From Saccharum officinarum (taxonomy: Eukaryota > Streptophyta > Magnoliopsida > Poales > Poaceae): a stretch of DNA of 64,000 bases. Made by a program: the position numbers and the translations under genes. Positions 23,712 through 34,279 of this stretch are shown piece by piece. The number at the start of each line of letters is the position of its first letter. Position 1 is the stretch's first letter. The notes beneath the pieces are model-generated. The model did not search any database, had not been told where the DNA came from, and was given only the letters and a program-made list of their open reading frames with translations. The stretch lies in assembly GCA_020631735.1 (NCBI GenBank), contig CM036188.1, forward strand, positions 16,410,214-16,474,213, written 5' to 3'.

Positions 23712-23716
23712 TAATC

Positions 23717-24783
23717 AAGGTTTATCCATTAATGAGCCAATCAGAAGGAGAGCATCAGTATATGATCGGCTGGGGGGCAGGCTCAGTGTACATGAAAGGC
23801 TTGGTAAGCACGTTGCATATTTTCCGAGAAACCAAGAGGAACTTGAAGAGATGGCAAATGCAAGAGTTCCTGATGAAGAAATATTTTACAGGGATCCTAA
23901 TATACGTTGTGTGGAGACAACCAGGACCTATCAGCCAGTGTGGAAAACTAAACTTCCTCAATGGTGTCCAGAGGGTTTGACAAAGACACAGAAGAGGAAA
24001 ATACAGCGAGAGCGTCAAAAAGACTTTTACCAAGAAGGAAGTCCCTCCAATGAGAAATCTGGTAATCAGTAGTGGCAGATAAGGCACAAAAATAAAGGCC
24101 CATCGGCAGATGTCAATATGGTGTTTATGTTGCCGATGGAATTTTTGGCTATATCTGATAGCGAAGAAGAAGTTTTTTTCTCTGACCAAATAGCTCAATT
24201 AACACTAGATCCAACGATGGATATTTTTGAGAAGCCTGCCGATGATGAGAGACAACACCTCAAGGCTTTGTTTGTAAAAGGCAGAGTTGATGGGCAGCCT
24301 GTATCTAAGATACTTATTGATGGAGGAGCTGCAATTAATATTATGCCTTATGTGATGTATCGGAAGCTTGGTAAGGGAGATCAAGACTTAACTAAGACTG
24401 ATATGATGCTAAAGGACTTTGAAGGCAATGTATCACCAGCTAAAGGGGCAGTGTGTGTTGAATTGACCATCGGCAGTAAAACCTTACCGACAACTTTCTT
24501 TGTTATTAATGGCAAGGGTGCATATAATCTGCTTTTAGGAAGGGATTGGATTCATGCTAATTGTTGTGTTCCTTCTACAATGCATCAGTGTCTTATACAA
24601 TGGGTTGGAGACAAAATTGAAGTTGTTCCTGGTGATTCTTCTTATATCATCGCATCGGCAGAATCAGACACTTATGAGCGAACTAGGTGCATATCAGGAG
24701 AAGCTTGGGAAAAAGAGTTCCTCAAGGTTGCTGATTACGAAATTCTGCCGATCCAAGCAGTCGGTTCTGAAGAAGAGTTTTAA
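23717..24783 (+). pseudogene. gag-pro: Element A gag C-terminus and aspartic protease
   Basis: This continues the gag reading interrupted at 13300. One copy of the duplicated TAATC belongs to the insertion, so coding resumes after 23716. A conserved gag-tail block with SVYDRLGGRLSVHERLG (about 23755-23805) leads to a TAG at 24070-24072. The same frame then continues through a protease domain with ILIDGGAAINIMP (about 24310-24350), the Tat-type DGG form of the aspartic protease active site, and the NLLLGRDWIH flap-side motif (about 24525-24555). The frame ends at a TAA at 24781-24783, caused by a shift in a short T run, and pol continues one frame over. Confidence 0.88.
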
Positions 24784-27700
24784 TGGATAGATTTGCCGAT
24801 GATGGAAAATTAGGTCAAGGATTTACATCGGCAGATGATTTAATAGAAGTAGATATTGGTGAAGGCGATGGGCCAAGGCCCACTTTTATTAGCGCTAAGT
24901 TAAATTCCAAGTGTAAACAGCAACTAGTTGATTTGTTAAAGGAATATAAAAATTGTTTTGTTTGGGATTATACTGAAATGTCTGGGTTAGACCGATCTAT
25001 AGTTGAACATCGGTTGCCTATTAAATCTGGATTTCGGCCACATCAGCAGCCGGCACGCCGCTGCAATCCTAATATACTTCCTGATATTAAGGCCGAAATA
25101 ACTAAATTAATTGAGGCAAAGTTTATTCGGCAGTGTGGATATGCAGAGTGGATTTCTAATGTGGTTCCTGTATATAAGAAAAATGGGAAACTTCGTGTTT
25201 GTATTGATTTCTGGAATCTCAATAAGGCCACACCGATGGATGGTTACCCAATGTCGATTGCTGATTTGTTGATTGATGCTGCAGCAGGGCATTAGATTAT
25301 CAGTTTCATGGATGGTAATGCAGGTTATAATCAAATATTCATGACTGAAGAAGATATTTCTAAGACTACTTTTAGATGTCCAGGACATGTGGGATTATTT
25401 GAGTGGATAGTTATGACATTTAGTTTGAAAAATACCGGTGCTACTTATCAAAGAGCTATGAACTTTATTTTCCATGAATATATCGGCACGTTGGTGGAAA
25501 TCTACATTGATAACATAGTGATTAAGTCTGGAGACATCACAAAGCATCTAACCGATCTACAGAAGATATTAGAGTGCACAAGAAAGCATGGATTAAAGAT
25601 AAATCCTAATAAATGTGCATTTGGTGTATCGGCAGGACAATTCTTGGGTTTTATGGTGCATCAGCGGGGTATTGAAATTAGTAGAAAATCTATTGAGGCA
25701 ATCAACAAGATTGTTGCTCCTGCCGATAAAATTGAATTACAATCCTTGATCGGTAAGATTAATTTCATCAGAAGATTCATATCTAATTTGTCGGGTAAGA
25801 TCAAGGCTTTCAGTCCATTATTGAAATTGAAAGCCGATCAGGAATTTAAATGGGGGGATGAACAGCAGTTAGCCTTAGATAAAATTAAGAGTTATTTAAC
25901 AAATCCTCTAGTGTTAGTTCCACCCCAACATGGAAAACCTTTCAGATTGTATTTATCAACTGAAGATACTGTTATCGGTTCAGCTCTTATTCAAGAATTT
26001 GAAGGAAAGGAGCATGTTATCCATTATTTGAGCAGACGGTTAATAGATGCTGAAACCAGGTATTTGGCCATTGAGAAATTATGTCTATGTTTATACTTTT
26101 CTTGTATTAAGCTGAGACATTATTTACTATCGGCTGAATGTACTGTCATATGCAAAGATGACGTGGTCAAATATATGCTGTCAATGCCGATACTGAATGG
26201 TAGGATTGGTAAATGGATTTTAGCATTATCAGAATTTGACCTATGTTATGAATCGGCTAAGGCAGTTAAAGGACAGGTTATGGCCGATTTCGTTACTCAA
26301 CATTGCAACACGGTGGATTCTCTGGAAATTGCTCCGTGGACACTTTTCTTTGATGGGTCTACTTGTGGTGAAGGGGCAGGCATTGGTATCGTATTAATTT
26401 CCCCTCAGGGGAAGAAATATGAGTTCTCATTGACGATTGTTGCTACATCGACAAACAATCAAGCTGAGTACCAAGCCCTGATAAAAGGGTTAGAATTGCT
26501 CAAGGAAGTACATGCTGATGCTGTTGAGATCTTTGGTGATTCTATGTTAGTTATAAATCAGTTGACTGGGATTTATGAATGCCGAAGTGAAATTCTAATT
26601 TCATATCATGAAAAGTGTTTGAGATTATTGAAAGGGTTTAGGAGTTTTTATCTGGAACATATTTCTCAGATGCATAATGAAGAGGCTAACCGATTGGCTC
26701 AGCAGGCTTCAGGATATCAACATATTCAAGAAGTATTAATATCAGCAGCTGATACCGATGACTGGAGGAAGAAAATTATTGATTATTTAAAGAATCCATC
26801 TAAAAAGGTTGAAAGACGTATAAGGTTCCAAGCTACCAAGTATGTACTCCTCGATGATGAATTGTATTACCATATCATAGATGGAGTTTTACTCAGGTGT
26901 ATTAGCATAGAGGAATCAAAAGGCCTGATGGGTGAAATTCATGAAGGAGTATGTGGGGCTCATCAGTCAGCCTTCAAGATGAAATGGATGATCAGAAGAA
27001 ATGGATATTATTGGCTGACTATTCTTGAAGATTGTTTTAAATATTTTAAAGGATGTCAGGAATGTCAGAAATTTGGTAATATTCAAAGGGCACCCACATC
27101 GGCTATGAACCCTATAATTAAGCCTTGGCCGTTCCGAGGTTGGGCTATTGATCTCATCGGTCAGATTTATCCACCATCGAGTAAAGGGCATAAATTTATT
27201 CTGGTTGCTACCGATTATTTCACAAAGTGGGTTGAAGCAATTCCTTTAAAAAAGGTGACATCGACTAATATGATTGATTTTGTGAAGGAGCATATCATTT
27301 ACCGATTTGGCATCCCTCAAACCATCACTACCGATCAGGGCACTATGTTTACATCGGGTGAATTTGATGAATTTGCTATAGGAATGGGGATTAAAGTTTT
27401 GAATTCTTCACCGTATTATACCCAGGCTAATGGTCAGGCTAAAGCATCTAATAAAGGAATTATCAAGCTCATTAAGCGCAAGATTAAAGAGTATCCTAAG
27501 AAATGGCATACAGTATTAAATAAAGCTTTGTGGTCATATCGGATGGCGTGTCATGGTGCAACCAAGGTAACACCTTATCAGTTGGTGTATGGACACGATG
27601 CAGTCTTACCTTGGGAGATTAAAATTGGTTCTAGGCGAATACGCTCTCAAGATCAATTGACAGCCGATGATTATGATATCCTTATGAAGGATGAGTTGGA

Positions 27701-28019
27701 AGATGTAGCAGGTCATCGATTAAAAGCTTTAGTTAGCATCGAGGAGAATAAGAAAAGAGTAGCTAGATGGTATGACAAGAAGGTGAAGGTAAAGGAATTT
27801 GTCGATGGAGAATTGGTTTGGAAGTTGATTTTACCGATTGAGACTAAAAGTTCTAAGTTTGGCAAATGGTCACCTAATTGGGAAGGTCCATATCGGATAA
27901 ATCAATCTGTTCCTGGTAATGCATATATTCTTAAAACTCTCGAAGGAGTTGTATTTTCCAGAGCATTAAATGGAAAATATTTAAAGAAATATTACCCTAA
28001 TATTTGGATGGATGCATAA
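24783..28019 (+). pseudogene. pol: Element A pol: RT, RNase H, archaeal-type RNase H, integrase
   Basis: The frame runs 24783-25295 and, after a TAG at 25293-25295, 25296-28019. RT covers about 24990-25800. Its active site reads YIDN at 25503-25514, so the second catalytic Asp is Asn (AAC at 25512). The first RNase H covers about 25850-26300. A second, archaeal-type RNase H starts near 26335 (LFFDGSTCGEGAGIGIVL) and runs to about 26700. The integrase zinc finger is at about 26935-27080 (HEGVCGAH, then CQECQ), and the core starts near 27140. The Glu expected in the NGQA-xAS motif is Lys (AAA at 27441). Dual RNase H marks the Tat lineage. Both substitutions should abolish catalysis. The frame ends 67 bp before the convergent antisense gene. 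Confidence 0.93.
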
Positions 28020-28086
28020 AAGAGTAATTGCCGATAACAATCCTATCGGCTAGAGTCAAAACAAAGTATCAATCATTGCCGATGCA

Positions 28087-31000
28087 CTAATTTAACAAAG
28101 CGTGGATAGCCGATATCGCACGCAGGTGAATTTCATCGGTTTCTTTTAATTCCTTGGCATCTTCATCGGCACTTCCTTCCACAGGCTTGAGTTTCTTCTT
28201 GAGAACTAAGGCCTTGCGAGCTTGGACGTCTCGTTCTTGCTGAAAGACCTTGATAGCGTCAGGAAGCTGGTCTTTTTCTTGCTTGGCTTGAGTCAGGGCT
28301 GTTTCAACCTTTTCCAGTTCGGCTAACAGAACTACCCTTTTTGCCGATAGGTCTAAGATTTTTCTGTTTAAGATCAGCACCGGAGGCTTGCAAGTTGCTG
28401 ATGCTTTTGTGCTTCTCATCGGCAGTTTGCTTCAGCTGCAGCATTTCTTCCTTAAGTTGAGCCTGAGCTGCTCTGTCGGCAATACGATGAACATCCTTTT
28501 GATATTGAAGTTGTCTGCTCTCCAGATGGACTGCTGGGAAGATGATTTCTTCAACATCGGCAGGGACTTGACCACGGATTGTTTTGAAGATGGTCCTTGC
28601 AGGGTCTGAATCGATCACCAGTTGAGCAGTATCTTGTTGCAGCAGATTCAGGAGAACTTCTAGTTTGCCATAGGTATCTGCCGATATTGTTCCCAATGCC
28701 AAGGAAGAACTCGCCTCTTCTCCGTCATCATCGGAGACGTCGATAGCAAAAGAAAACAAGCTATCGGGAGAATCTTGTTCTTGTGAAATAAAGAGAGTTA
28801 GGAATCCTATTTGTGGTGTCTGGAGATATTATAAATCAAACAGTTAATCGGTTTACCTGCTTCAGGGCAATTTCTTGAGCCTGGCTTGAGGGAGCGGCTT
28901 GAAAAAGATCATGCGAAGGATCGACAGAGGATGCCGATGGAATGTCTTCTACAACCTCATCAGTAGTCGGCCCTTGGGGTATAATGACTGATGGTGTATC
29001 TTGTATAGAAGAAGCAGCTTGTTCAATTATATCAGTGGGTCGATTGATAGGTGTTAGAACGGATGAAGGGGCTGGTGTAGATTTCTGTCGCTTTTGTTGA
29101 GCTTCAGCATCGGTTAAAGCTTTGCGCTTTGTTTGGGCCTCAGCGACAATTGGCTGGGGGGCATCGACATGTGTTGATTGGGGAGCTTGCATGCTTGGTG
29201 TGCTTGTCGATGTGCCCGTTTGTTGCTGCAAAAACGAGTATAAGATTGGATATTTAACAGAAAAAATGTAAAAATAAGAGAATACCTCTGAAGGAGGAGT
29301 AGAGGTCGTGGTGCTTGATATTGGAAGAGTTGCTGATGACGATCCAGCTGCAGCTCTCACATCCTGATAGTTATATGTTAATATAGTGTGTATCGACAGA
29401 AAATAAAGTAAGCAAGGTTATTACCTTAAAAACCTTGATTAGGCTTGAAGCAGTAGCTATTGGAGTGGCTCTGGATGTTGCTAGTCTTGGTCTGGAGGTG
29501 ATAGTTTTGGCACGAGTCCTCTAGAAGGTTAAGGCCTCTAAGGTAGGGGCGTTGTAGCCAATTATTGAGACTGAAGAAATAGGGTGGAGGTTGAAGGGTC
29601 TTCCACTTTTGCTTATTGATGAAACTGGATCATCGGCCTGTTTCAGGGAAGATTAGTTACCAATATACATATAAAAGGAAGGAGAGAGACGAAAGTTAAA
29701 AGGAACTTACTGCATCGTCAGGAACAGCATAGTCGGGATCGATCATGTGCCGATATGTATGAACGGATGTTGAAAACAACTGTTCTTTCCACTCTTGCCA
29801 CCATTGCTTATATGACTCTGTGATGAAAGACGCTGGTGACCAGGCAGAGAGATCAACATTTAAAATATCGGCATCAGGAGCAAGTCTTACTACTCTACTC
29901 CATTCAGTTCCAGCGGTAATAATTTTTCTGGGCTTAATCACATCGGCAAAGCATAGTTTGATTGGCAGTTGCCCAAAGGCTAATTGGCGAGACACTGCCG
30001 ATGGATTGTAGAATTCATAAGTAATATGGGAATTCTTCCCGCTACCAAATGTGTTTACTGGGATTGCTCTGGGGTAATAATAGCCATCATAAGATCATTA
30101 TCTTGGTTCAGATCACTATCGGCAAAATTAAAAAGAAGAGGGAACTTGTTATCCTCATCGATATAGGGTACCCAAGCTCTGAGATCACGAGGGAGACCAT
30201 GGTAGAAATTCTAAAAAAACCTTCCAATTTGATCTTCATTGGACTCTGTTCCAGGAAGGACGATTATGGCTTCGCCGAAGTTGAGAGGAGGGCGTGTTGC
30301 CGATTCATCATCTCCAAGGACGTAATCTTCGGCGATCTCTCGTGGGAATTCTTGGGCAAAGAAATCCCATTGTAGACGCTTATGCATGTGAGCGTTTAAC
30401 CACATATTGATGAACCACCACGGGCCTCCCAGATTGCCGATGGGTTCACCAAGTAGAAGCTTCTGATACGCTTGGTGGAGAAGGTGGTAAGTTGAGCTCA
30501 GGAGGTATCGGCCAAGTGGGAATCTGACACCGTTGGCCAAGAGTTCCGCTGCTGGGAGGAAGGCGTTAGTTGGTCCTACCGATCGACCACAGAAGATAAA
30601 CTTCTCCAGCCACATCTTTAGGAATATGGCGTGTTCCCTTTGATTGACAGTACCAGTTTTTTGGTACTCTTGGATGTATCCTGTCCAACCGCCGATGTTG
30701 CGTGTATTTACTCTATACTCAATTTTTCTGCCAAAAAAGTGGCCTTCATCGACAGTTGAGATATCCAAGCCGGTGAGCATAGATACATCGGCAAGAGTAG
30801 GGGCACATGGGCCATGATCGAACATGAAGGTATTTGTGGTATCTGACAAAAAATGAGCACCAACTATCATCATGGATTCATTCCTTTGCATATCAGCAAT
30901 GGATAGCCTGATACATTGATCTATCTTCTGTTCTGCCCAGAACACTTGCATTGATCTGTTGACCCTCAAGTACTAGTTTTTCCACCCTTTGGTAGGTTTG

Positions 31001-31190
31001 GGCCAAGATCGAAATGTATCTTTCCATAGATTCAAAGAGAAATTTTGAGCTTTGAAGGGAATACGATTAGCCTCTGCATTGATCAGGTCGGTTGGATCTG
31101 GATCACCCATTGGACCTAGGCAATGGAGGGGAGGTTGGTTGGTTGGAATAACCAGTGTGTTGCGTAGTTCCTGAGTTTGGAAGATCAAGA
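28087..31190 (-). pseudogene. Antisense gene in element A: plant mobile domain plus coiled coil, intron-containing, broken
   Basis: On the minus strand, opposite to pol, a long reading from about 31190 to 29709 matches the plant mobile domain (aminotransferase-like, PF10536 type). Features include LRNTLVIPTNQPPLHCLGPMG near the start, FMFDHGPCAPTLADVSMLTG (about 30820-30760) and GGPWWFINMWLNAH (about 30430-30390). It is broken by a TAG at 30970-30972, a TAG near 30213, and a frameshift at a G run near 30070. Introns with GT-AG borders can be read at about 29708-29641, 29424-29367, 29285-29226 and 28857-28785. Later exons encode a Ser/Pro/Thr/Gln-rich linker and a Lys/Glu/Gln coiled coil (about 28750-28150), with a frameshift near 28370. 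Extra antisense ORFs are known in Tat-lineage elements. Confidence 0.8.
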
Positions 31191-31882
31191 GAATGGAAGA
31201 AGTAGAAAAAATACCAACTGTAAGAATTCACAAGGGGCCAGAAGGGTCGAAGTAAAAGTAATAAAAAAAAGAACAAACTGCAGGGACGTTGAAGTTGACC
31301 GCCGTTGTTTCGAGAAGGATGAGGGCACGAGCTAGAGATTGGAAAATGACGATGGAAGGAGCTCTGGTGGGTTGAGGATGCGCAGTTAGGGTTGCCGTCG
31401 GAGAGAGAATGCCAAAGGTTGCAATTTGAAGGTAGAAGATGAGCAGTTTGGAGAGATCTACTTATAGGCCATTTGGGGTAGGGGTATTCTTGACTTATCT
31501 CTATGCCGTACGCGGATGGATCGAGGTGGTTCAGATAAATATGGTAACTGTTCGCACGACAATCAAGGGATAGTACAGAAGATTTGATGGCATGGCAAAT
31601 AATCATGACTTGAAGGATATTTTGATACAGGATCTTTCAGTTCTAAAATGGTGATGTTGCTGTGATAAGATCTTGCCGATGGATTGTTATTTTGGTATCT
31701 CAACCGTAATTGAGGCAAAAAACAGTTGGAAGATGTGCGATATTTACTGAGATACATGGATTAGATCTAGATTTGATTAAATCTGATAACAGATCATGTT
31801 ATGCTTGGAGAATGGGTTGAAAAATAGGTAATAGCAGGCATTATCTGGAGTAAATTTCAGAGCATCAATATCTTATACTCCG
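31191..31882 (-). other. Upstream region of the antisense gene in element A
   Basis: This lies between the PMD reading and the polypurine tract. It should contain the leader and promoter of the antisense gene. A 167-codon minus frame at 31103-31606 overlaps the PMD start but shows no recognised domain. Confidence 0.45.
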
Positions 31883-31897
31883 AAATTGGGGGGCATG
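31883..31897 (+). promoter_or_regulatory. Polypurine tract of element A
   Basis: AAATTGGGGGGCATG immediately precedes the 3-prime LTR at 31898, the standard place for plus-strand priming. Confidence 0.8.
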
Positions 31898-32714
31898 TGT
31901 TGACATCGTTTTTTAGCACGTGTCAAGATGGTCAGGAAGGGCTAATCAGCAGAGGAAAGATTATTGTGTAGATTGATAGCTGATGAAAATGAGTTTGCTT
32001 ATGAGTGGTAGCGGCGTATGGATTCAAATTGAAATGTTGTCAATAAGGTTAAGGGTAGTATTGCCGATGCCGATGAAAGATGGTTTGAAGACTGCTGCCG
32101 ATGAAACAGGGAATGTACCGATGGAAGGAACTTGAAGGCTGTTGCCGATGGAACAGGGATTGTGCCGATGGAACAGGGATTGTGCCGATGAAAAGGAGGT
32201 CGATGAGAATACCATCGTGACTAAGGCGGACAATGGAATAAGATAGGAGTTAATTTCCTTATATACATTTATTAGTGTCTGAGTTGTATCAAAGTTATGT
32301 GTTTCCATAGATTTGGATTTAGTGTCCTAGTCGTATTTGGTTACGTTTCTGTAGATCATGATATAAATATAGGGTGAAGGGCAATGTAAAAAAAAGGAGA
32401 TCAATCAATACATCAAAAACAACTTTTATTCTTATTTACATCTACTTTCGACGACTTCGTCAATTTGCATATTTTTCTTTTTTACGAGTTCTCATCGATT
32501 CGGCGAGTTGCATTGCTCCAGTGCAATCTTCGGCGATCCTCGAGTTCCGCGTGAGTACCTCTTGGCCGTGACTTTCGGGCGTATCGCTGTTGTCAGGACC
32601 AAAGTGCTCGTATCTTCATCCTTGTCGATTAACAGGTCAAATCGACTGGCACGCTTTGGATATCGATTTCGGGTATTAGCCCTTTGTATTTGCAGATCTA
32701 CTTTTGCATCAACA
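31898..32714 (+). repeat. 3-prime LTR of element A
   Basis: This 817-bp direct repeat of 9843-10659 differs at about 16 positions counted by eye. It is followed by the ACAGG target duplication (32715-32719). Confidence 0.95.
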
Positions 32715-32719
32715 ACAGG

Positions 32720-33339
32720 TTAGCTCAATTGATAACTATGATAGACTCAGAGTAGACAACAGAGATAATGACTTAACAAAAGCTAACAAGCTAGCACATC
32801 CAGTACTTGTAAATAGAACTTGTAGGTCATCAAATTAGATTTGAACAGCAACGGATCAAGAAAAAATATTCCTAATACACTTGAACAGTCAAATTCATTT
32901 TCTCAACTCCTAATTTTCAGAACATATTGTAATATGCTTCTTTGAGAACGTCTAGCTAGCCACTGCAATATACAAAATGAACAGATATTGAAAATCATAA
33001 AATATATTTTAGTAGTGCTCATACTCAAATTTACTTACATTTTAGTAGTGCTCATACTCAAATTTACTTACATTTCAGGAATTGCTAGGGATCCCAAAGG
33101 TCACATGGAGATATAGAAAAGCCTAACCTGACACAAGTCACTGTCAAATTCACGTAGCAATGTCTGTACTATCAGAACTGTACAGGTGCACACCAATTGC
33201 AAGCATGGATTGAAATCAGAAAAAAAAAACAGCTAGCAAGCCAACATGGGGTTATATTTGATCTGAGAGTACATATGTTGCCTTGGAGTGAACTCAACAA
33301 AAAAAACTGGTGTTATGTTTGATCTAGTTCCTTCATATT
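32720..33339. other. No recognisable gene
   Basis: AT-rich sequence continuing the DNA that flanked element A before insertion. One short direct repeat (TTTTAGTAGTGCTCATACTC) occurs twice near 33008-33060. No protein or RNA gene was seen. Confidence 0.4.
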
Positions 33340-34200
33340 GCCTCATTTGAGGCCATTTATCTTGATGAGTTATACAAACATGATATTCAAAAGTTTTTCA
33401 TTTGAGGCCATTTAGTGCCTCATTTGACCAAGTTTGACAAGTCATATCTTGGATTTTTAAAACATGTGACTAGTGTTTACTAACACTTTCTCAAATGCAA
33501 AAATGGCTTATGTATCAAATGTAGATCGTGATGAGTTGTACAATCTTGGTATTCAAAATTTTTTCATCTAAGGTCATTTAGTGGCTCATTTGACCAAGTT
33601 TGATCAAGTCAAATCTTAGATTTTAAAAAAATGACACTTAGATTGCAGTTTTTGAAGCCCTAACATGTTTCATCTAGAAAAGTCATGAATACCAAGTTTG
33701 CTAAACTCATCAAGATCTACATAAGTTGTTTTGGTCCATTTTTCATTTGAGAAAGTTTGAATGGTTCAAATTTTGAATTTTGAAATTTTCGCAGCTCAAA
33801 ACCAGTTTTTGAAACCCTAGATGGTCTCAACTCGAAAAGTCATGAATATCAAGATTGGTCCACTCATCAAGATCTACATTTAATACATAGGTCATTTTTG
33901 CATTTGACAAAGTGTTAGCAAAGTGTAGTTCTAAATCCACAAGTCTCACATATAGTTTCATAAAGTCTGTGTGAGATTCAAGATTTGTCACTAGTGTTTA
34001 CTAACACTTTCTCAAATGCAAAAATGGCCTATGTATCAAATGTAGATCTTGATGAGTTATACAAACATGGTATTCAAAAGTTTTTCATTTGAGGCCATTT
34101 AGTGCCTCATTTGACCAAGTTTGACCAAGTCACATCTTGGATTTTTAAAACATGTGACTAGTCATCATTTTGAAGCTCATCATTTTCATTTCTAGTTCTT
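33340..34200. repeat. Mixed direct and inverted repeat patch
   Basis: A roughly 150-bp unit containing CATTTGAGGCCATTTAGTGC and TTTTTAAAACATGTGACTAG occurs near 33380-33475 and 34075-34165, with a diverged copy near 33550-33630. A linked segment containing CTCAAATGCAAAAATGG occurs near 33490 and 34010 in direct orientation. Its complement (CATCAAGATCTACAT and flank) occurs near 33705 and 33868. Such motif-shuffled patches are common in grass CACTA and related DNA transposons. No termini were recognised, so the family is open. Confidence 0.7.
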
Positions 34201-34279
34201 CTTATGACTTTAGAGTATTTGTTTAGCAATTTTACAAGTTCATCATAAGAAGGTGCATCATATTCATCATCACTATCTG

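Larger units (their letters stand above)
9843..32714 (+). mobile_element. Element A: Tat-lineage Ty3/gypsy LTR retrotransposon, interrupted by element B
   Basis: Two direct 817-bp LTRs (9843-10659 and 31898-32714) begin TGTTGACA and end CAACA. They are flanked by an exact 5-bp target duplication ACAGG at 9838-9842 and 32715-32719. The order is LTR, primer-binding site, gag, protease, RT, RNase H, archaeal-type RNase H, integrase, convergent antisense gene, polypurine tract, LTR. The second RNase H and an antisense gene point to the Tat lineage (Retand, Grande, RIRE2 and Ogre relatives). Without the nested 10.4-kb element it would be about 12.5 kb. About 16 differences were counted by eye between the LTRs (about 2%). 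Stops, frameshifts and lost catalytic residues make it non-autonomous now. Confidence 0.95.
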
